A DNA stretch of 64,000 nucleotides from Lichenicola sp965198575 (GTDB taxonomy: Bacteria; Pseudomonadota; Alphaproteobacteria; Acetobacterales; Acetobacteraceae). The DNA lies in assembly GCF_965198575.1 (NCBI RefSeq), contig NZ_OZ240671.1, positions 3,844,001-3,908,000 on the forward strand, written 5' to 3'. Positions 9,296 to 17,276 of the stretch are shown here, piece by piece (the first letter of the stretch is position 1; each line of letters begins with the position of its first letter). A model generated the notes under the pieces. It made no database searches and was not told the DNA's origin. It worked only from the letters and a program-made list of their open reading frames with translations. The position numbers and the translations under genes were made by a program.

Positions 9296-9718
9296 TTACG
9301 TTATCTCGAAAGAGGTTAAAGGTCGGTGCTTGGTATACTTTCCGTCCCGAGCGCCAAGCACTCGTTTTCGCGATCGCTTAGCCGCAGCAGGCCGGGTGTT
9401 CTTCGCGAGCGAAAGCTGACCGCGTTGCATCTCCACGATCGCTCGGTATCGAATCGTATGTTTGACCGCCTGAATTCTATCGGGGCTTGAACCACCTATC
9501 GTTCGGGTTGAGCGCATGGCTACCATAGAAGCCTGCACCATGTCAGAGGTCGGTTCGGCTGGCATGATCACCAAGCCAGCTTTATCGAGTGCTACTATCA
9601 GTCGCGCGGCGATTTGGCGCGCGACCGCTCTTTCCAATTCAAAAGTCTCGCCGACGATCGCGGTCACCAAGGCTCGGGCGGCACTTTCCATCGCAACGTA
9701 CTTTACCAATCGCTTCAT
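9296..9718 (-). CDS. Hypothetical protein
   Basis: A 140-residue frame with balanced composition and a lysine/arginine-rich tail (AAAKRSRKRVLGARDGK). The N-terminal half reads as helical (ESAARALVTAIVGETFELERAVARQ). No signal peptide, no membrane segment and no domain that I recognise. It lies on the minus strand 42 bases downstream of another unknown gene, and the two may form a unit. The start is uncertain, as no good ribosome site precedes ATG 9718. Base composition is less G+C-rich than the chromosome right of 18844, as in the rest of the island. Confidence 0.6.
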   Translation of the reverse strand: MKRLVKYVAMESAARALVTAIVGETFELERAVARQIAARLIVALDKAGLVIMPAEPTSDMVQASMVAMRSTRTIGGSSPDRIQAVKHTIRYRAIVEMQRGQLSLAKNTRPAAAKRSRKRVLGARDGKYTKHRPLTSFEIT

Positions 9719-9760
9719 GTGGAAATCATCGAAAACATAGGACGTCTAGAAGAGTTAAGA

Positions 9761-10321
9761 TCAAACGATCAGGTCGGCGTATTTTTGGAAACGTATCTGC
9801 AGATAGCGTAGGTATGCCTTCGCGTTGACGACGTTGTCTCTCTCGCCCGGCCGCGCATATCGCACTCCAATATCAATAAATATTTGGGATGGCCCATGAA
9901 ATGCCGCTTTTAAGAACTTTCTCTGGAGGTCCCAGACTTCGTCTCGGAGGGCAAGGAAACGAGGCACTTGGTTGCGGACATCAGGGTGACCGATGAGCCT
10001 GGCTTGGCTAATAAGTGTGGCTACCGTTCCTGCGGAGCGAAGCTTTTGAGCGATGACTGGCGCTATGGCCTCGCGACGCGCTTCATCCGCACATTGGTCT
10101 TCATCCCAATTGTTCCTGGCGCTCTTTTGAGCGAAGCCAATTAAGAAGCGTTCCCGATAGCGTTCTCCGCTCACACGTGTCTGTAAGAGCGGTTTCTTCG
10201 ACGTGATCTGTGTGTCGTGTTTTGCAGGCTGGGCCTGCTGCACAGGCCGGCCCGGCGCATACCGTCTGCTGACTACGGTCGTGTTGGCAAAAGTGATCGT
10301 GATCTTAACAATTTCCGCCAT
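9761..10321 (-). CDS. Hypothetical protein
   Basis: A 186-residue protein starting at ATG 10321, which is preceded by CAGGA at proper spacing; ATG 10342 is an alternative. Segments such as MAEIVKITITFANTTVVSRRY at the start and DEARREAIAPVIAQKLRSAG in the middle look like a folded cytoplasmic protein, but I do not recognise a family. It is divergent from the Xre-type regulator gene at 10477, so the 155 bases between them are a likely control region for both. Confidence 0.6.
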   Translation of the reverse strand: MAEIVKITITFANTTVVSRRYAPGRPVQQAQPAKHDTQITSKKPLLQTRVSGERYRERFLIGFAQKSARNNWDEDQCADEARREAIAPVIAQKLRSAGTVATLISQARLIGHPDVRNQVPRFLALRDEVWDLQRKFLKAAFHGPSQIFIDIGVRYARPGERDNVVNAKAYLRYLQIRFQKYADLIV

Positions 10322-10476
10322 AGCCAATCCTGTCGCCGACATCCATAACTACCGCCACTATAGTGAGGGTACAGTTGCATCCTCCGTGGCCGTTCCTGGC
10401 TTCTATATCTGACTTTCGGATCTGCGCTAGGGGCTTCTATCTGGCCAACCGACCAATCCATGGGTCGGCTGCAACC

Positions 10477-10722
10477 ATGCCTCGTTTACGACGCACCCCA
10501 CGACAGTTACGACTTCAGGACCTTCTCAGGGAGGCCCGTACGCTCGCGGGGTTGAAGCAGGAAGATGTGGCGAAGCTGCTCGACCGGCCCCAATCTTTTG
10601 TCTCGAATTACGAGGCTGGCGAGCGTCGCCTGAGCTTGCTCGAGTTGATCGACATCTGCGAGGTGATCGCGATCGACCCACATCGGGTCCTCGACGAGCT
10701 ATTGCAGGTGGCGCGGACATAG
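10477..10722 (+). CDS. Xre-family HTH transcriptional regulator
   Basis: An 81-residue protein made up almost entirely of a Cro/CI-type helix-turn-helix: LREARTLAGLKQEDVAKLLDR (residues ~18-38), then PQSFVSNYEAGERRLSLLELIDICEVI. ATG 10477 is chosen as the first Met immediately before the basic segment PRLRRTPRQLR; an upstream ATG at 10363 gives an unlikely extension. It is a candidate master repressor or antitoxin-like regulator of the island, divergent from the unknown gene ending at 9761. Its operator is not identified. Confidence 0.85.
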   Translation: MPRLRRTPRQLRLQDLLREARTLAGLKQEDVAKLLDRPQSFVSNYEAGERRLSLLELIDICEVIAIDPHRVLDELLQVART

Positions 10723-10739
10723 GTTTGTTCGGGCAGCAC

Positions 10740-11084
10740 CTACTGCTGCAGCCGCGGAGCGCCGCCTGATGACGACGCCTGCCCCGGGATCATGATGACT
10801 ACCTTTGGCCGCTCGGACGCTCTGGACGCGCCAGCTAGGTCGCTGCCAATGATCCACCCAATGAGCGCGCAGCTGGCGGCGAAGGCAACGGCGGCTGAAC
10901 CGATGAGCACCCTATAAAGCCACTTGAACCGTTCCCAGTGCAGCCGGCGTTGCTTCCGGCGCTGATGGTCCCGTTCAGCCTCCTCCATCATCTCGATGGT
11001 TCGGAGCCGGGAGAGCCTCATCTGCTCGTTCATCCGAGCATCGAGGTCGGTGGAGACCTGTTTCACTCGCAGCAGCTCCTTCAT
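10740..11084 (-). CDS. Small membrane protein with basic, coiled N-terminus
   Basis: A 114-residue protein. The first ~55 residues are highly charged and predicted helical (LSRLRTIEMMEEAERDHQRR, with clusters of Arg/Lys). One strong membrane segment follows (VLIGSAAVAFAASCALIGWI), then a short Gly/Ser-rich tail. This is a cytoplasm-in single-pass topology by the positive-inside rule. I do not recognise the family. Small coiled-coil/TM proteins are common as phage-type lysis or superinfection factors, but that is speculation. Confidence 0.55.
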   Translation of the reverse strand: MKELLRVKQVSTDLDARMNEQMRLSRLRTIEMMEEAERDHQRRKQRRLHWERFKWLYRVLIGSAAVAFAASCALIGWIIGSDLAGASRASERPKVVIMIPGQASSSGGAPRLQQ

Positions 11085-11291
11085 CGCCTCGTTCCCAGCT
11101 TATCGATCAACCTTATCCAATGGCTACCGGCGATCTTCGGTCAGCCCGAGCCGCCACCATGCGGCTGGGCGCCGGCATTGCGGAGGACGGCGTAGAGGTG
11201 GGTTGGAGCGGTCGTCATGAGCTCCTTCATTCCGAACGGTATCTATGAAGAGCATGCTCTCGCTACCGGGGCCTGTGAGCTTGGTCGTGCG

Positions 11292-11480
11292 TCATTCTGA
11301 ACGGGTTGACATGCTGGATTTGGTTCTGATGTCCTCACGGATGCCGGTCGCGGTGTCGTGAAGCCGGTCGATGCGGTCCATTACATCAACCCGGAATCTG
11401 TCTAGCCCTTTCTCCAGCCCGTTGAACCGCTGCTCCCACCGCTCCAGTGCTGCCAGGATCTGGCTCTGTTTGTCACTCAT
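11292..11480 (-). CDS. Small coiled-coil protein
   Basis: A 62-residue frame that reads as one amphipathic helix (ILAALERWEQRFNGLEKGLDRF, then VDVMDRIDRLHDTATGIREDI). The pattern matches short phage- and island-encoded coiled-coil proteins of unknown function. It is on the same strand as the small membrane protein at 10740 but separated by about 200 bases in which I see no convincing gene. The start ATG 11480 is the first available. Short length limits certainty. Confidence 0.45.
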   Translation of the reverse strand: MSDKQSQILAALERWEQRFNGLEKGLDRFRVDVMDRIDRLHDTATGIREDIRTKSSMSTRSE

Positions 11481-11736
11481 GTGTCGGCTCTATCCCGATC
11501 AGCTAATAAGTCCTCAGGCCGGTTCAGATCACACGCTGATTGGCACCCTGTCGCTAAAAAGCGCCTTGGCTGGCCGCATTCAGCAACACGTCGTCGAGTA
11601 GGTCCCCGCCTGCGTCGGGAGGCAGGAAGGCATACCAAAGGCCAATGCCCACAGCCATGAGGCACGGTGTTAGGATTACATTCCCAGTTCCTGTGCCAAT
11701 CGTGCATGATGTGCACCGGTAGCCTCCGAGGACCCA

Positions 11737-12453
11737 ATGGCACGCGCCTGCAAGATATGCTCGGACCCCGACAGCATGGCGATAGCCAAACAGATGGTCT
11801 CTGAAGGTCAGCCAGACCGAGTGATCGCTGAGGCCCTGGGCGGCATGAACCGCATGGCGGTCCAGCGGCACCGGGTCGGCCATATGACCGGCAAGGTCGG
11901 GGTGGTGGCGGCACAGCGCCAGGCTGCTAAGGGCCGCATGACTGCGCTGGGCACCGAGGCATCTATCCCGTTCGAGGTGGGACCGTACCTGTCTCGAGAC
12001 GGCATCGCGGCGGACCTGGACGCTATCGAGCAACGGCTGGGCATCGCCGCCGTGTCGGCCGCGGTCGACGGCCGCAGCGCCGCCTTGGCACAGCTGTCTG
12101 CTCAGCAGATCCGGCTCATGGAGACGCGCGCGCGGTTGGGGGAGGTTGGCGGCTACGGCCGCGACCGCGCGGGTGGGGCAGGCGGGAATGTGCCGTTCAC
12201 CTTCACGATCGTCTTCGCGGACCACGAGGGGAACGAGAAGATCATCAGCGCCGGCTCGCCCACGATGATACGGGATCGCGACGGGCGCGAGTACGTCGAG
12301 CGGATCACTCAGATCGTCGAGACGACGGCGACCAGCGGCCTTCGTGCCCAGAACCGGCCACCGCAGACTGACATGGACGTCCTGCGCTCTGGCGGGCCTG
12401 CAAAGGCCTTCGAGAACTGCACCTGGCCAAGCATGAGCCGTCTGGAGCCGTAG
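11737..12453 (+). CDS. HTH protein resembling a phage terminase small subunit
   Basis: A 238-residue protein. It opens with a CKIC knuckle (residues 5-8), a HTH (AIAKQMVSEGQPDRVIAEAL) and the ending MAVQRHRVGHM, the layout seen in small phage or satellite proteins that precede or replace terminase small subunits. The middle is helical (AALAQLSAQQIRLMETRARL), and the C-terminal third contains a predicted beta region (VPFTFTIVFADHEGNEKI). No large terminase or head gene is present. If the element is a phage satellite, this protein could redirect packaging. The family assignment is by motif only. Confidence 0.5.
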   Translation: MARACKICSDPDSMAIAKQMVSEGQPDRVIAEALGGMNRMAVQRHRVGHMTGKVGVVAAQRQAAKGRMTALGTEASIPFEVGPYLSRDGIAADLDAIEQRLGIAAVSAAVDGRSAALAQLSAQQIRLMETRARLGEVGGYGRDRAGGAGGNVPFTFTIVFADHEGNEKIISAGSPTMIRDRDGREYVERITQIVETTATSGLRAQNRPPQTDMDVLRSGGPAKAFENCTWPSMSRLEP

Positions 12454-12524
12454 AGCGCGACAGGCCGGAATGAATGGAAGTTCGCCTTCGCGAGCATTGC
12501 GGCCTGCAGCAGTCATTTCCACCG

Positions 12525-13274
12525 TCAGACCCCGGCCGGCCGCCACTTGGGGTCGAAAGTGATGTCCCTGTCCCACGAGCCCCTGGCCCACACGTCCAGC
12601 ATCGTTTGCACGTCATCCGTTCCAAGCCCAGCGTCCACTTCAGCCTGTAGGGCAAGCTGAAGCACCCTTTCCGCGCTGTCGCGCCCGAACCAGTCTCGTG
12701 CCGCCGAAAGGACCTCCAGCGGCTGTCGAAGCGACGGATATCGGCGCTGATCGTGCACCGTCATCTCAGCGGCGAAGGCGCGCTCCTCCGCCGCTGTCGC
12801 CGGCGTCGTGGAGGCGCCCCGAACCCAGTCGTGATGCGACCGTGACAGGCTCGGGTCCTCAGGCACAACTTGGGCCTTGTTCAGCAGCGATATCACCTGC
12901 GCCACCCCTGCCGGCAGCAACCAACGATCGAGGCGACGACCGCATGTGGCGGCATCTTCGCCCGTCACCCGCCTTAGCCGGCACCCGGCGTCGATCAGGA
13001 GTGCCAGAGCCAGTCCGAAAGCTGCTGGCAGTGTGCCTCGTTGTATCGTGGCGACAGTCTCGGCGGGCTGCTCAGCGCGCCACTCTGCGAAGTAGCTCTT
13101 GTTCATCGCTACAACCGCAGCAGCTACGTCAAACGCTTCATCGACAGGGAGACTAACCAGAATCGGCGGTAGCACTGTGACGTCGAATACGTGGAGCAGA
13201 TGGAGGCGCGGTAGCAGGACACGTTCATCCGCGTCGGACAACCTGATCCAATGGTAGCCGAGTCTGTTATGCAC
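12525..13274 (-). CDS. Hypothetical protein
   Basis: A 249-residue frame read from GTG 13274. Composition is that of a soluble, mostly helical protein (AAAVVAMNKSYFAEWRAEQ, then RDSAERVLQLALQAEVDAG). The reading frame upstream of the GTG stays open for 18 more codons to a TAA shared with the gene before it, and those codons also look coding, so the true start is uncertain. I do not recognise the family. It lies in the island's minus-strand run below the helicase gene. Confidence 0.55.
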   Translation of the reverse strand: MHNRLGYHWIRLSDADERVLLPRLHLLHVFDVTVLPPILVSLPVDEAFDVAAAVVAMNKSYFAEWRAEQPAETVATIQRGTLPAAFGLALALLIDAGCRLRRVTGEDAATCGRRLDRWLLPAGVAQVISLLNKAQVVPEDPSLSRSHHDWVRGASTTPATAAEERAFAAEMTVHDQRRYPSLRQPLEVLSAARDWFGRDSAERVLQLALQAEVDAGLGTDDVQTMLDVWARGSWDRDITFDPKWRPAGV

Positions 13275-13328
13275 AGGCAGCAGGATCTCTTCGGGAAAGG
13301 TCTTCCACTGGCTGCGCTTGAACCTGGA

Positions 13329-13655
13329 TTAACTATAGCGGTCCGAGTTCATGCTGCGTTTGATCATTGTGTCGCCGTAGTCGTGGAGCAATTCAGCGGT
13401 GCGCCATTCTGTGATCGCGCCTGAGGGTGACAGAACCAGGGTCGCCGCTGTCCTGGCGTGGGGGATCAAACGGGCGATCAGCGACCATAGCTCATCCCTG
13501 GCGGGAAACACGATGATGACCCCGAGGCCTAACGGGTGCTCGTCGTCACCAGGGATAAGACGCCCGAAGGCTTCGTTGGGCAGCGGCGCCCATTCGCCGC
13601 GCCGTTCGGAATCTTTGATCAAGTCTTGATACTGGAAGAGCTCTTCGTCAGTCAT
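13329..13655 (-). CDS. Hypothetical protein
   Basis: A 108-residue frame starting MTDEELFQYQDLIKDSERRG, with a hydrophobic core strand (LGVIIVFPARDELW). No motif that I recognise. Its TAA (13329-13331) is followed in the same frame by the next gene. The two could be separate genes or one gene broken by a nonsense mutation. An AT-rich gap of ~165 bases separates it from the helicase gene upstream. Confidence 0.5.
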   Translation of the reverse strand: MTDEELFQYQDLIKDSERRGEWAPLPNEAFGRLIPGDDEHPLGLGVIIVFPARDELWSLIARLIPHARTAATLVLSPSGAITEWRTAELLHDYGDTMIKRSMNSDRYS

Positions 13656-13820
13656 CTGAACATCCTCAGCGTTGATTTTGATTGGTATCCGCAGCCTCGC
13701 ACGCCCCCCACACCCCTAAGGAAGAGCCTGCGAGGCTGAAGCACTCGCAACGCCCTCCTTCTTTCTTCAAACCTCTCAAACGCATCGCGAGGCTCGTGCG
13801 AGGCGTGCGAGGCTGCTCGC

Positions 13821-15794
13821 TCATGATTGCGGCCGAACTGGCAGCGGCACGGCAGGAGAAGCCGGCGCGGCAGAAGGGGCGGCCGGGGCGACCTGAGCAG
13901 TTACGGGTAGAACGGTCCGCGTCGGAACCGGTAGCGCCACCGAAACCGGGGTTGGCGCAACCGCCGGGGCAGCCTGGGTAGGTGCGGGCGGAACAGCCGG
14001 CGCTGGCACCGTGAGCCAGGTAGCAAGGTTCCAGTGGGCGATCAGGCCGTCGCGGGTTTCGTGCCCGTTCGGGCTGCCGTTGGCTTTGAACTTCGGCACC
14101 AAGACTTTACTCGTGGTAACGCAACAAATCCGGTCCATGAGGTCGGAAAGGACTTGGCGAGCTGCAGCCTTTGCGTGAACGTTGAGCAAGCCCGGGTCAG
14201 CCAGACTCAGCGCGTTGGCAATGTGAAGCACCGCGCTGCGGTCACCGGTCGCAGTCTTACTAAGGGCAACGTTGACACCGCCCATCATGGTGCCGGCGTC
14301 GATTGCGCGCAGTGCGACGTTGAGCCTCGAATCCGGGATGACGCCTGCGGCGGCCTGAGGCTGGATCAGGGGTTTGATCGCGCGGATGGAGACGTCGGTT
14401 CCGTCACGTATCCGAACCCACTCGCTGACCACCTCGAAAAACATCGGGTCGGGCGGTGCAGCGTCGTTGAGCTTGACAGGGTCAAGGCGCCGGATCGCGC
14501 CTACATTTAAACCCAAGAGTGCAAAAAGTCCTGCTTCCGAGGCAGGTAGCGCCGTGAGGGTCCAGACGATCCTGGACGAGTTGGTGATGGCGCCGCCACC
14601 ACGCACGGCCGTAGCTTGACCGCGCTGCGCCGCGATGCCCTCGTTATTCATTTTCGGCGTGTGGTGAAGCAGAATTGCAGAGCAACCGCTCACTTCAAGG
14701 ATTCCTGCCAAGCGTCGCATAAGAACAGTGGCAGCAGAGTTGTCGTTCTCATTAGGCAACCAGAAGATGGCAGCTAACGTGTCGAGCACCACGAGGCTCT
14801 TTCCCGCAAGCGCGACCTTAAGGTTAGCACATCCGGTATCGTCTACCTCCGGGCATAGGGTTTCCCCGCGGGCACCTGGAGCGCCGATGCGGAAGCTGGA
14901 CTGGCGTGCATCATGTACCCAAAGGTTTATCTGTACAGTATTGATCTGCGCCGGTGAAAGCTTTTGTGCCTGGCAGGATGCGGCAACTCCCAGATTTATG
15001 CGGTTGATATTTTCCTCCGCCGACACAATGGCCACCTGATGCGGTTGCCCGTCCGCACGCGGCGCGATCTTAAGGCCACACCAGTCTGGTAGTTGGGCCG
15101 CGACAGAGACTAAGAGGTCAATTGCCACCGTGGTCTTCGCGCTCCCCCCTAGGCCAGAAACTACCGAAATGTCCCCGCGAACTGCAAGACCAGATACCAA
15201 CCAGGGTATTGCGGTTAGGTTCGCCGCCTGCACGTTGACGCCCTGGAAGAATGGACTGTTGACCAAGAGGTTCGGCGGCTGGAAAGAGGACGCTGACGCT
15301 GACGCCGCTGTCCTCCCGTCCCAGCCCTCTTCCAAGGCGGCCTGTAGGAACGCATGCGGACCGATTGTGGGCGCATCCGGATGACGCTGCTGTTGAGCGA
15401 CAGCAGCCGTTAGCACCTGCTCTGCCGCCTGGAAATAGGCGCCGGATGCTTTCGCCGGATCTGCGGTCTGCAGGTTAATCTTTCGAAACAGGATTAGTAG
15501 CTCACCTAAGAAATGAGGGCTGAGTTTGATCATTGATGCGAATGGGAAGGCTACGCTGTCGCGCCATGAGGAATAGGGCCGCACCCGCCTCAAGAAGCGC
15601 GCAGCAGCCCTGACTTCCTCCATATTGACCAGCCCGCACTTGCTGGCCGCGTTCATGTCGGTGCGCATATGCTGGAAGATCGACGATCGATGGCCAGGCA
15701 GGACCGTGCTGATCCGCGGTCCCGAGATGGTTACACCGCTGGCCGCAGGAAGGTAGGCGGCCGCCATCGCCTGATAGGTTGGAGAGACTGTCAT
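13821..15794 (-). CDS. RepA-like AAA_25 helicase of the island
   Basis: A 657-residue protein. The N-terminal ~200 residues are unknown. A RecA-like ATPase follows, with Walker A GLGGSAKTT (214-222) and Walker B LVVLDTL (334-340), then a sensor-like segment ILLHHTPK and an SSRIVWTLT strand. The last ~55 residues are a Pro/Ala/Val repeat tail. The ATPase part matches hexameric RepA-type replicative helicases of plasmids and integrative elements. Its ATG overlaps the TGA of the primase-like gene upstream, so primase and helicase are translated together, as in primase-helicase modules of satellites and plasmids. Confidence 0.75.
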   Translation of the reverse strand: MTVSPTYQAMAAAYLPAASGVTISGPRISTVLPGHRSSIFQHMRTDMNAASKCGLVNMEEVRAAARFLRRVRPYSSWRDSVAFPFASMIKLSPHFLGELLILFRKINLQTADPAKASGAYFQAAEQVLTAAVAQQQRHPDAPTIGPHAFLQAALEEGWDGRTAASASASSFQPPNLLVNSPFFQGVNVQAANLTAIPWLVSGLAVRGDISVVSGLGGSAKTTVAIDLLVSVAAQLPDWCGLKIAPRADGQPHQVAIVSAEENINRINLGVAASCQAQKLSPAQINTVQINLWVHDARQSSFRIGAPGARGETLCPEVDDTGCANLKVALAGKSLVVLDTLAAIFWLPNENDNSAATVLMRRLAGILEVSGCSAILLHHTPKMNNEGIAAQRGQATAVRGGGAITNSSRIVWTLTALPASEAGLFALLGLNVGAIRRLDPVKLNDAAPPDPMFFEVVSEWVRIRDGTDVSIRAIKPLIQPQAAAGVIPDSRLNVALRAIDAGTMMGGVNVALSKTATGDRSAVLHIANALSLADPGLLNVHAKAAARQVLSDLMDRICCVTTSKVLVPKFKANGSPNGHETRDGLIAHWNLATWLTVPAPAVPPAPTQAAPAVAPTPVSVALPVPTRTVLPVTAQVAPAAPSAAPASPAVPLPVRPQS

Positions 15795-16393
15795 GGGTAC
15801 ACCACGCGGACCAGGAACGGCACTGCCTTGCGATGGAGGAAGCCAGGGAGCCGCATGACGCGAGGGAGGTCGCAGATCGATGGGTCGGTCCCGAGTGCCG
15901 CAGCAATAGCCTGCTGCATAGGTTTGAAATCTTCCAGCAGACAGTCGGTCGTCAGCCAGTAATAGTGCCGCTTGCCGGGGCTGGCCTCGATGACTAGATC
16001 CGGGGGCGGGCCGCGACGTGCAATTTCAGCCTCCACTGCCTCACGCCGCTCGGGGTTATCGTTGTCAGCCACAAAGGCCCGTACTTGATCGACGTTGTTG
16101 GCGATCCGAGGCAATTCTGGCAGGACCCGGTTCACCGACGCGAAAATACCACATCCGCGATCGTTCTCTGCGACCATCCAAAGCCAGAGGTCGTCAAGAA
16201 GCCCGTGCCTTGTCCTTGCGAGTCGCGGCCGCTTTCGGGCGCCATCGTCAAAGACCTGGACGCAAAGTCGCGGCCCGAAGGCGTCAATCCAGGGTTGGAA
16301 GCCATCGCGGGACGGACGCGGTTGGTTTCCTTCCACGGTGGCACTTGCTATGACATTGCTTGGGGAATTAACGACGGTAGTGAATCCTGGCAT
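15791..16393 (-). CDS. RepB-like DNA primase
   Basis: A 200-residue protein. ATG 16393 is chosen because AGGAAAG precedes it; the frame is open further upstream. The C-terminal half carries the archaeo-eukaryotic primase-like pattern of RepB-type primases: IEASPGKRHYYWLTTD, then AALGTDPSICDLPRVMRLPG, where the paired aspartates and RLPG are diagnostic. The stop overlaps the helicase start (ATGA at 15791-15794). Together with the helicase it should allow autonomous replication of the excised island. Metal-binding residues of the N-terminal part are not confirmed. Confidence 0.65.
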   Translation of the reverse strand: MPGFTTVVNSPSNVIASATVEGNQPRPSRDGFQPWIDAFGPRLCVQVFDDGARKRPRLARTRHGLLDDLWLWMVAENDRGCGIFASVNRVLPELPRIANNVDQVRAFVADNDNPERREAVEAEIARRGPPPDLVIEASPGKRHYYWLTTDCLLEDFKPMQQAIAAALGTDPSICDLPRVMRLPGFLHRKAVPFLVRVVYP

Positions 16394-16469
16394 GCCGGCA
16401 TCTTTCCTGCTGGCGATCTCACCTGATGGACCACGAGACTGCTGGGATGGCCTTGTCGCTGTGGACTGA

Positions 16470-16682
16470 TCAGCCTGTCTGAACAGTCCGCGCAGCCGCC
16501 CAGGTCCGCACGTCACCAAGGCGGTAGCCGATGCGATGCGGCGAGAGCTGGATGAATGGCGGCCCCAGCCGCTTGGCGCGCCACTTCGCCAGCGTAACTC
16601 GGTGCGGGAAGCCGAGCTTCTGAAGCTCGCCGGGAGTAAAGATCTTATCGTCACTATGGGTGGTGAGGTCGTGGCTCATCAT
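16470..16682 (-). CDS. Excisionase/AlpA-like HTH protein
   Basis: A 70-residue protein from ATG 16682 (GGAG eight bases upstream). The core IFTPGELQKLGFPHRVTLAKWRAKRLGPPFIQL followed by YRLGDVRTW is the winged-helix pattern of MerR-like excisionases and AlpA regulators: target-site choice, then a wing with GPPF, then RxGDV. It lies between the integrase side and the primase, where excision factors usually sit, and probably controls excision and/or primase expression. Confidence 0.75.
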   Translation of the reverse strand: MMSHDLTTHSDDKIFTPGELQKLGFPHRVTLAKWRAKRLGPPFIQLSPHRIGYRLGDVRTWAAARTVQTG

Positions 16683-16754
16683 GGTGTCACTCCACCGAGG
16701 GGCGACATCAGGCATAGCGGCAGATAGCGGAGCGATGTGGATGGTTTAAATAGA

Positions 16755-17276
16755 CTAGGAGCCGATTTTCCGTTCCGGCATGGTGCCGGCCATGTCAGCA
16801 AGTTGCCGCGCAAGATCGGACACCCGGGCTGGCGAGAGGTTCATCTTGATTGCAGCGCTCTGCACGAGTTTCCCATTGACGCCGGTCCCAACGCGCCTAT
16901 CAGTTCCACCAAGCCTCCCCGGTGGCACGATGCCAAGCACCCAGGGGCCTTGTTCGACAAAATTGAGTATTGTCAGGAGTTTCCTGTAGTCAGGGGGCCG
17001 ACCTCGTCGCGGTGCAGACGGCAGCCTAGCCGATGCCTCGGCTGCTTCAATGATGAAACGCAGTGCACCTGCGACGGGGTCACTACTAGACCTTGTCAAC
17101 GGTAGGCCTGGAGCAGGTGGAACATATACGGCAAGCCCCTTGGCTATTGCATGCCCGGCCGACTCTCGAGCATTTTTGGCGGTCTCATTGGCGGCCATCT
17201 GGTCCATCTGAATCTTTTGATGGCGTTCGGCTGCAAGTTTTGTTGGCTTCCGGAACTTCCGGTTCTCCGCCGTCAT
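16755..17276 (-). CDS. Hypothetical protein translationally coupled to integrase
   Basis: A 173-residue protein whose ATG overlaps the integrase stop (ATGA). The N-terminus is basic (RKFRKPTKLAAERHQK), the centre has RRGRPPDYRKLLTILNFVEQ, and the C-terminal ~30 residues (KMNLSPARVSDLARQLADMAG) suggest a HTH. A DNA-binding partner of the integrase, such as a directionality factor or repressor, is plausible from position and charge. I recognise no named family. Confidence 0.6.
   Translation of the reverse strand: MTAENRKFRKPTKLAAERHQKIQMDQMAANETAKNARESAGHAIAKGLAVYVPPAPGLPLTRSSSDPVAGALRFIIEAAEASARLPSAPRRGRPPDYRKLLTILNFVEQGPWVLGIVPPGRLGGTDRRVGTGVNGKLVQSAAIKMNLSPARVSDLARQLADMAGTMPERKIGS

Noticed and set aside
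11141..11230. A 29-codon frame with AAGGAG close to an internal ATG.
   Set aside because: Spacing of the ribosome site is too short and the peptide has no distinguishing features; not enough to call a gene.
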